Assembly (NCBI GenBank): GCA_003117195.1
Contig: BDSI01000023.1
Location: 62,001-126,000, forward strand
Origin: Eudorina sp. 2006-703-Eu-15
Taxonomy: Eukaryota > Chlorophyta > Chlorophyceae > Chlamydomonadales > Volvocaceae
Direction: 5' to 3'
Length of the DNA stretch: 64,000 nt
Positions 56,289 to 64,000 of this stretch are shown here, piece after piece. Position numbers and translations under genes: made by a program. The first letter of the stretch is position 1. Every line of letters begins with the position of its first letter. The notes under the pieces are model-generated. The model was not told the DNA's origin. It ran no database searches and saw only the letters and a program-made list of their open reading frames with translations.

Positions 56289-58773
56289 ATGTATGGGTTC
56301 GAAATGATGAGCTTTAATATAAAGGATGGCTTCCTAGGTATGACTTCTTACCCTTATTAAATGCAACTTTTACGGGCACACTGGTCAGCGGCTGAAACGG
56401 TGTTCTTGATACCTTTGCAGAAGCCATCGTTCGCGGGCATCGGTCCGGATTGCTGACCGTAGCGGATTACAACAATTTGTCACAATGCGAGACGCTGGAC
56501 GATATCAAAATGAACTTGGTGGGCACCGGCAGTCAGTCATCATCAGCATCCTCGCTCGCCACTGTAGTAGGCAATTGTGACCTTCAGGGCCTGCGCTTAT
56601 GCAGGGCTCAACCGATTACGGCGCATACCTAGTGAACGAGGCGTCGCCGATTTATACAGCGACAATCGTGGAGAAGTGCACGCAAAAGTTGGTGAACGAC
56701 TGGAACTACATGCGTTCACAGGTGCGATGGATTCCTTGTCGTTACGCCCATACCTCGAGGACTTGCAACATGCCAGGGTGTTGCGGGCACGCTTCTTGCA
56801 GGCGGACGAGACCCTGGGCACGTTCATGGACTACTGCACGTATGGCCACATGATCGACAACGTGGTTCTCATTGTCACGGGCACTCTGCACGAGCGCGAT
56901 GTGCAGGTGGGGTACATGTGTGGGTTAGTTTAGGGGTGGTGTGGGGTGGGATGGGACGGGTGGAGTCCAAGAGTGCGGCGAGTACTGGGCCTAGCTGTGC
57001 CGTCTTCGCTGCCTCGTAGTACTCCCTTATCGCCGCAGGACCCAGCCTGCGCACGACCAGTAGCTTTGACCTGCACCGGGTCCCTCAGTTGTGTGTGATT
57101 AAGTTGTGGTCATGGCTGTGGAGTGACAGTGCTGGCAGCCTTTGCCATTTGTCTGGCGGTGCCCAGGGGAAGGTACGGCGCGTGGCAGGTTCGCCCGTCG
57201 ACCTGACCGGCGGTTGGCCACGAAAGTGACAGCGGCCGGTTCTTCACAGCTCCGAGTTAGATGTCGTCAGAATGGAGGGACGGACATCGCTCTTCGTATA
57301 TGCTCTTGCGCCCACACGCACGATTTACCAAAGAACGCGAGGTCGTACTGGGAATTTGCGCTGGTGTGGAATTTTTGCTCCTGAAGGCATACCGTGGGTG
57401 CCAAGTAACCTCAGTAGAGGCGAGCAATCGTCCACACCTGCATGTCAACGGGCGATGCGCAACCTCCGACGGCGAAACACGCTGTCTGAAGGACGTGCCG
57501 TGACGGCGGCATGTGATTATTATCGCCCGCAGGAGCTCCTCGACAAGTGCCACCCGCTTGGAATGTTCGACTCGATCGCCACGCTGGCAGTCGCCCAGAA
57601 CATGCGCGAGCTGTACCGGCTAGTGCTGGTGGACACGCCGCTGGCGCCCTACTTCAGCGAGAACCTGACGCATGAGGACCTGGACGAGATGAACATCGAG
57701 ATCATGCGCAACACCCTCTACAAGGCGTACCTTGACGACTTCGCTGCGTTCTGCCAGACGCTGGGGGGGACGACCGCGGACATTATGTGCGATATGCTCG
57801 CGTTCGAGGTGCGTGCAGCGACGGCGCTGCGTTGGGGTGCGCGTGGGCTGGGATGGAGCATCACCGCACTGCGGAACGGATTTGGAAGCCGTTGGATAAG
57901 AAGCACGGCTGGGAGAAACGGCTCGGAAGCGCAATGCCGAAAGTGCTACCCGAAAACAAGGATGCCGGACCGGGAAATACCATTCTTTGGATGCGTGCGT
58001 ACACGTGCCGTGTCGTGGCCCCCGCGCTGACCGTGGTGCAGACCGACCGCCGCGCGCTCAACATCACCCTGAACTCCATCGGCACCGAGCTGACCCGCGA
58101 GGACCGCAAGAAGCTCTACTCCAACTTCGGCCTGCTGTACCCCCACGGGCACAACGAGCTGGCCGTGGCGGAGGACTTCGACCAGATCCGCAGCGCAATG
58201 GAGAAGGTGCCCGCCTACTCGGGCATCTTCAGCAAGGTATGTGCCGATCCGGGGGCGAGTGGGTTTGGGGGGGCACGTCAGCGCCCCTGGGCGCATCCCT
58301 GTCGCGCTGCATGCATCCGTACACGGCCAGATCGGTGTGTTCGCAGTCTTCTTAAGAGGTGAGGTGTCCGCTTATGGTCCGTGGGCCTGACTGGAGCACG
58401 TCCGTATGGCACGGTAACGGAACGGTACCCGCAACCAGGCAGACGCCTGAACTGGGTCGGGCTGCCCTCGGGGTGCTCAGTAAACATTCGCACACTGCAA
58501 GGTGTCTGTCAGAACGTGACGTGCGAGTTGCGGTCTTGTGCATGATGCCACGCGCAGCTCGGGTACGGGGAGAGCCAGATGCTGGACAAGCTGTTGTACG
58601 AGGAGGAGGTGAAGAAGTGCGTGGACTGCTTCGAGCAGCAGTTCCACTACGGCGTCTTCTACTCGTACATGAAGCTGCGGGAGCAGGAGATCCGCAACAT
58701 CATGTGGGTCAGCGAGTGCGTGGCGCAGGACCAGAAGGGGCGCATCGCGGACGGCATCGTCTACATCTTCTAA
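56289..58773 (+). CDS. VMA6: V-type proton ATPase subunit d
   Basis: Seven exons (56289-56337, 56421-56518, 56605-56721, 56802-56906, 57533-57808, 58042-58236, 58558-58773) splice with agreeing phases to 351 residues, the usual length of the family. It starts [17 protein letters not shown] and carries the family signatures [80 protein letters not shown] and [20 protein letters not shown], ending IVYIF. Subunit d sits at the top of the membrane c-ring and couples the central stalk to the Vo sector, so it is needed for acidification of vacuoles and endomembranes, including algal contractile vacuoles and acidocalcisomes. Every exon is intact. Nothing is missing. Confidence 0.98.
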
Positions 58774-60025
58774 GCGGCTGGGACTGGCGAGGACGGGCGG
58801 GTCAGGGGCCGGCAACAGGGCCGTGCATGGAACGCCGCCAAGCCCTCACCTAGGTGGCTAGGTTTCCTTTCGGCCTGAGCTGAAGCGGATTGACACTACG
58901 AGCGGGAGGGTTTCGTGCGGGGGAGTCATCGAGTGTTTCGCCTATCGGCGTTCCCGGGCCGATTGGGGAGTCCATATGGGGTACCGAGCTCAGGGATGCG
59001 GAGGTGGGTGCATGGGGGCGAATCAGTGGTGCCCGGGGCGGTCGTTGTTCCTGGTGGAGAGGATGTGCTGGGAAGTACCCAGTTGGTCGTGCACACCGCG
59101 AGACCCGAGGTGTGTTGGGTGAGGTCGGACCTGCGCTGTGCGGAGAGCAGGTACCCTGGGAACAGTTCCGGGTCGACGTGGATCCGTACTATGCGGCGCG
59201 GTGATTTTAGCCAAGTGCTTCATGTCCTTTGGCTGGTGTGGCGTGTGTCGGACTTAGCCACATGACGTTGACGGGTCAACCAGCAGCGATTGTGTGCTGA
59301 TGATAAAATATGGGTAAGGTGAATGCTGGACAGCCCTAAACAAGTCGGACCTGTCGGATTTGTGGTGCCATCAGAGCATTTTGAAACAGAAAGACTTGCA
59401 TCATCCGGGGTTTGGGTTTTAACAGAAACGTTGCAACAGACACGCGCAGCTGTGCAGACTGCTCGCTGCAAATGGAACGTGGATTCCAGCATGCCGCGCT
59501 TGTTGTTTAGGTCATGGCCAGTAATGGCAGACTCCGTGGGTTCCTGTCGGGTCGAGCTCGTTCCAGGCGGGTCCACAACCGAAGCACGCGGCAGCACCCT
59601 GCTGCGCGCCCCATGGTGCCGAAACAAGCCTTTTCCACGGTTCCAAGCTCGCAGGCGTTTGCACTGCCCCTCACTACCGCGAACGTTCACGGGCGATCCC
59701 AGGGTCATGGGCGGGGGTGCGTGGGAGCGTCCGGACGGGAGAACAAATTCACCGGAGGGGTGCTACATTCGGGCCGGTGGGGACCGTGCCGCGCAGTACA
59801 CTTGGGAAGGTACACAGCACGGCACGGCGCAGCACACGATCCAAACATCATCCAGCTTAGACCCAAACCGAAAACAAGGCATACATGATACATCCATTCA
59901 AAAGCGAATCTTCAGAGTATTCGGCACACCCAACGTCGATGAATTTGAACATGTCGCTGTCAGCAAATCACATACATTCTTTTGTGAGCAGCAGGTGACC
60001 AAAACTGGGGCCTGAAAATCATCAA
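58774..60025. other. 3' UTR of V-ATPase d gene and intergenic DNA
   Basis: About 1.25 kb without an exon I can support. Open stretches on both strands (for example 59323-60015 plus) have no domain and contain many non-preferred codons. The promoter of the DNA polymerase X gene should lie at its right end. Confidence 0.45.
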
Positions 60026-63000
60026 ATGCTTCCGGTAGCGCAGAAGCGGCAACGTGATGTTTGTAAAGACGGTGGACCACCAGGTCAGGACAGTGATGGA
60101 GCCAAGCAGCGCAAGCTTACAGCAACGAACAGTTCAATTGCGGCTGCGCGTTCAGCGGACGCGATTGCCGGCGGGAAGGCTGGCCACGAAGCTGCTCAAG
60201 GCCATCCGGTCGTCCTCATCGATAGATCCGTTCGTGCAAATGGAGCCCGCCGCAAGATAGCGCAAGAATGCGCCCAAGCAAAAGGAAGCTTTTCTGTGTC
60301 GCAGGTCAGGCTGTCGCACGGTTTTGGAGCGTGGGGGGTGCTATGCACACGCGGGGGTTTCTCTGGCAGTCCCTACACGCAGCCCGTGGCCCGCACATAT
60401 TCGCATGGAGCGCACAACTCAGGCACTGCTGACCTGCTGTGCGGTCTGCTCCGTCAGCGCGGGCTAGCCGCCACCTTGCCGACCGCGTCACGTCCATTAC
60501 CTCGCATTTCACACCACCCCGCAACGGAGCTCGCCACCGCGATCCTCCTCTTACACAGGCCCACTCGCCCGAGCAATGTCCCCTCACGGGGCCGCCAGTC
60601 ACCCACGTGGTGCTGGGGCCTTCGCTGCTCGCGACCAGCGGGGCACGACAGGCGACCCGACAGCGCCTGCAGCCGCTGCTAGCGCGCTGGCCGGGGTTAG
60701 TGCTGCTCAACGAGGCATGGCTGACCCAGCTGACCTCCAAAAGATTTCTGCCCGAGACAAACGGATACGAGCTGAAGCTGGACCAGGGCCCTGCGGTAAC
60801 CGAGGGCCGCGGCCAGGAGAAATCAGCAGGCGGGTGTCTCGTCGCGTCGCGGGCCGGGATGAGGCTGACCTGGCGGCTGGGCTTGGGTGGTGGCTGAAAG
60901 AAAGAAAGAGAGCAACACGTCTTTGACCAGCGGGGCGGGCACTGCACGACATGGGCTGGATGGCTCGTGCGTCGGGGAATGTGGTGCGGGTCCTCCCGGG
61001 AGCCCTCCGGCCAGGCATTGCGGCCTCACTACATACGGGCACTGCGGGGGTCCCAGGCAGCGTGGTAGGATGCGATGTGCACGACGACTTCAGCAGCGCG
61101 GCCAGTCGGGACGTTGCGTTCACCGCGCGCTCCCCGCCCGCCCTGACCCTCCTTGCCTTCGTACTCCGCCGCCGTGACCTGACCTGACGCAGGGCTGGCG
61201 GTTGCCCCACGTGCGCCACCGTCAGAGGGGAAGTACGAACGGTGGTTGGGCCGTTGGTCGAGGGAGCTGGATGACCTTGACGAGGTCGGGATCCTGTTGC
61301 AGGTGCGACGGACGTGGTGTGCGCGGCATGCGTCGATCGACGGGGCAAACCTGGCTGCTGTGCCGCCCTCCCCCGTCGCGTGTAGAATCCCGCGCGAGGC
61401 CTTCGCGCGTCAAAACCCGCGTAGATTTATATTCTCATCTATCACCGACCTGTCACATGTCGACATGTGGCAAACCCAAATGCTCGACAAGAGTTCTGTG
61501 GCACGGACAGCTCAGCGGTCGCTCCGCTCCATGCCATCCTGCTCGCAGGCCACCTACAACGACCAGCGCTGCGCCCGCGTCGGCAATGCGGCCATCGTGA
61601 CGGGTCTGCGCGAGCTGAAGCAGTACGAGCTGGCGATACGCGAAAGCGAGGACACGGTGGGAGCCCGGGTGAGTGCGGCAGGGTGACTGGAGCGGGGGGG
61701 CGGGCGCCGTTGGGAGGCATTCGTCGGAGCTGACGGTGAGAGACATGGACCCGGTCAAAGGCGCCTTGGCACGGCACGTAACTGCCATGTGACAGTCAAT
61801 CAGGATCGCAAAGTCCACTTGCAAAGTCTGAACGTACCCCGGGCTGCGGGGGCGACGGTTTTGAATAGGTTTGTGTCATGTATTGGATGTCTTCAAAAAG
61901 GGCGGCCGCCGCGGCCGTCATTATCTGAACCGGATACAATAGCCACCTCGCCCGGGTCTACCCGCCCCCGGGGTCCCCCGGGGGACGCTCCGCCAGGCCC
62001 TCGCCTACGCCCGTGCCGCCGCGGCGGTCCAGGGCTGCGCCTTCCGCATCACCGGCGACATGCCTGACGCCTTTCTGGTGCAGCACCTGCCCTTCGTCAA
62101 CTCCAGCTGCGCCCGGATCATCCTGCAGCTCGCGCAGTCCAGTGAGGGCCTTGCGGACTCCGTCGCGGGCAGCAGCGGAGGCGGGTCGGGCGGCCGCAGC
62201 TACGGGGCCTCCGGAACCAGCAGCCCTGGTGGCAGCAGCAGCAGCAACAGCAGGAGCGGGTGGGGTTCCCCGGGGCCGCATTCGCGGGAGGCGCTGCCTG
62301 GGAGCCACTCGGGTCCGGGTGCGGCAGCTGGTCTAGTGCAGGTGGGCGGCAGGGGCGCGACCTGTGATCGGCTGGAGCTGTTCCGACGGGATCTGCCGGT
62401 GCGGGATAGCGACGGCGCGCTGCGGCCAGCCAGCGCGGGCGCGGCGTCCCGGCGGCGGCTGACCAAGCTGCACGGTGTGGGCCCCAGCACGGCCAAGCTG
62501 TGAGACATGAGAGGGTGGGGGCAGTCGAGGTGGTCGGGGTCTGCGTGCGGTGACTCGGCTGTGGGGGTGCCAGGGATATGGGGGACCGGGCGCAGCTGCG
62601 GCGTGGCAGATGCGTCGAAAGCGCTGGGTTTACATTGCGAGAGAAGTGTGCTGCGCCACCATACAGCAGTCGTGACATCGCAGCTCTTCATCGCCCTCAA
62701 CTCCCCCTCCCCCGGCGACGTCTCTGCACCCTCACGTACCCCAACGGCCTGCGCTCCATGTGTCGACCAGCTCCCTATACCCCAACCGCCTGGTGCCCCC
62801 ATCCCCACCAGCGATGCTGCTCCTCAGTTCCCTTTTAACAAAACCCTACATGATCTCCCCTATTGCTCTCCATCCCGCTGCTGGTGCGCCTATCTGATGC
62901 TGTTATTGGTGGTCAGCTGGTACGACAAGGGCTGTCGAAGTTTGGACGACGCGCTCCGAATGGTACGGTCGGGGCAGCTGCAGCCGCCGTCCGCCGCCGT

Positions 63001-64000
63001 TGCCTGGGCCCTGGAGCACCACGAGCACCTCACCGCCGACGTGGGGCCGGCAGAGGTGGGGGAGATGACCGCGGCGGTGGAGGCCGCGCTGGCAGCGGCC
63101 ACGCCCCTTGCTTCGGGCTGGGCGGTGCAGGTGGTGGGCGGTGGGCGGCGGGGCCGGGCCTCCCACGACGTTGACCTGATGGTGTCCCACCCCGACGTCT
63201 GGGACCAGGGCGACATGGCGGACCACGTGGAGGCGTGCGTGGAGTGGCTGGTGCGGGCAGGTAGGCGGCGGGGCGCCGAGGGGCGAGATGGGCCGAGTGC
63301 AGGGGGTGGGGGCAGTGTGGCGGGGAGGCGCAGTTACGTACGGTACCTGCAAGCTCGGAACTCGGACCCGAGTGTCCGGCGGGTCAGTCCTCCAGGGGCG
63401 CATCCACCGCCCGTCCACCGGGGGACGGACGGCGCCGCACAGTCCCCTCCCCCCGCTGTTTGAACATGTCTACAAATTTCCTATACCCTCCTCCCGCTGT
63501 TTTGAATATGTCTACAAATTTCCTATACCCTCCCCCCGCTACGTTCCGGGTGTCCTGTGCGGGACACCCGCCCGCTGGGTGCCCGTGGCCTGTGTGTGTG
63601 GGTGACCAACTTGACCTCCCCCGGCATCCGGGGTTGTACGGTATGATGCAGTCCTTGGCGGAATTGTGGTGCGCTCGATGGCCCTGGGCCCCTCCGTACT
63701 CACGGGCCCTCCCTGCCATCGCCCACTTGCCCACACTCCTCCCCAACCACAACCCCAACCACCAGGCCACCTGCTGCCCACGGAGGGCAATTGCAGCCGC
63801 AAGCACATCACGCGCATGGACGACTTCAGGAAGCAGCTCCCCAAGGCTTTGTCTGGCACTGCAGAGGAGCCGCCCGGCAAGCTCAGGGCCAGGAGCATAT
63901 CAGACGGGTGGGTGGCACTCTGGATCCGCCCGCGAGCGAAAGCGGCAGTCTGCGCCCCGCATGGTTGCTGCTTGTCGCCGTGACGGCACCAAGATGCAAG
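60026..64000 (+). CDS. POLL: DNA polymerase X family (lambda-type) with BRCT domain, 3' end off window
   Basis: Exons in the window are 60026-60304, 60559-60795, about 61228-61302, 61549-61668, 61943-62499, 62917-63260 and 63766-63907. Most phases agree; the acceptor of the third exon is uncertain (61193 is an alternative in the wrong phase). Exons 1-2 make a BRCT-like domain (HPVVLIDRSVRANGARRKIA, THVVLGPSLLATSGA, GLVLLNEAWLTQLTSKRFLP). Exons 4-5 give the 8-kDa domain (RVGNAAIVTGLRELKQYELA, LRQALAYARAAAAVQGCAFR). Then come a Gly/Ser-rich insert, the helix-hairpin-helix LTKLHGVGPSTAKLWYDKGC, and the palm start VVGGGRRGRASHDVDLMVSH with two catalytic Asp. The third Asp and the thumb lie past base 64000. 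Pol lambda is the usual X-family enzyme of green plants and fills gaps in base-excision and end-joining repair. Confidence 0.9.
63447..63533. repeat. Two direct copies of a roughly 42-bp AT-rich unit in a POLL intron
   Basis: The unit CCCGCTGTTTGAACATGTCT followed by ACAAATTTCCTATACCCTCC appears at about 63451-63491 and again at 63492-63533 with a few differences (TTTTGAATATG). It lies in the intron between 63260 and 63766. Confidence 0.9.

Noticed and set aside
56577..56933. 118-codon frame starting [10 protein letters not shown] as a separate gene
   Set aside because: It overlaps V-ATPase d exons in part in the right frame, but its start lies in the intron before 56605 and it reads through another intron.
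1..64000. CRISPR arrays, bacterial operons, tRNA or rRNA genes
   Set aside because: The tandem repeats lack regular unique spacers, genes have spliceosomal introns, and no cloverleaf or rRNA core sequence was recognised by eye.

Overview
The window reads as nuclear DNA of a green alga of the Chlamydomonas/Volvox group (Chlamydomonadales). The DNA is very GC-rich. Genes are cut by many short introns with GTGAG/GTGCG-type donors and CAG acceptors. One gene encodes a PPSPP hydroxyproline-rich (pherophorin-type) rod, and many proteins carry long Ala/Gly/Pro tracts. Exon models below were made by hand from splice motifs, reading frame and intron phase. Where phases agree across an intron I say so.

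Left part (1-20 kb). A minus-strand gene (7274 to beyond base 1) encodes a putative type I membrane protein: signal peptide, Trp/Cys-rich ectodomain, PPSPP rod, one membrane span, long disordered tail. Its third intron holds a perfect 215-bp inverted repeat. A weak plus-strand gene (8636-9668) follows. Next come two divergent RNA-linked genes: an SCI1-like protein (minus, 11807-14439) and a SAP-domain SARNP/Tho1-like protein (plus, 14797-16748), separated by 357 bp. A short unknown gene lies at 18329-18814.

Middle (20-31 kb). This is a retrotransposon block. A plus-strand APE-type non-LTR element (about 20.58-26.80 kb) appears to have landed inside an older, decayed minus-strand LINE of another family, whose parts lie at 26.92-30.4 kb and 20.27-20.55 kb. 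A 106-bp foldback sits at the right junction. All these ORFs are frameshifted or mutated.

Right part (31-64 kb). In order: a plus-strand coiled-coil gene with a perfect 28-bp hairpin after it; a minus-strand helical-repeat gene resembling OPR/FASTK proteins, with a one-base break; a 5.3-kb single-exon low-complexity gene; a minus-strand Glu/Ala-rich gene; and a 5'-truncated LINE. Then come three well-supported conserved genes: TTC12 (minus, dynein-arm preassembly factor), V-ATPase subunit d (plus, complete, 351 aa) and a DNA polymerase X/lambda-type gene (plus, 3' end off the window).

There is no operon logic. The recurring pattern is divergent gene pairs (SCI1-like/SARNP-like; TTC12/V-ATPase d) with short shared upstream regions. 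I saw no tRNA, rRNA, CRISPR array or organellar sequence.
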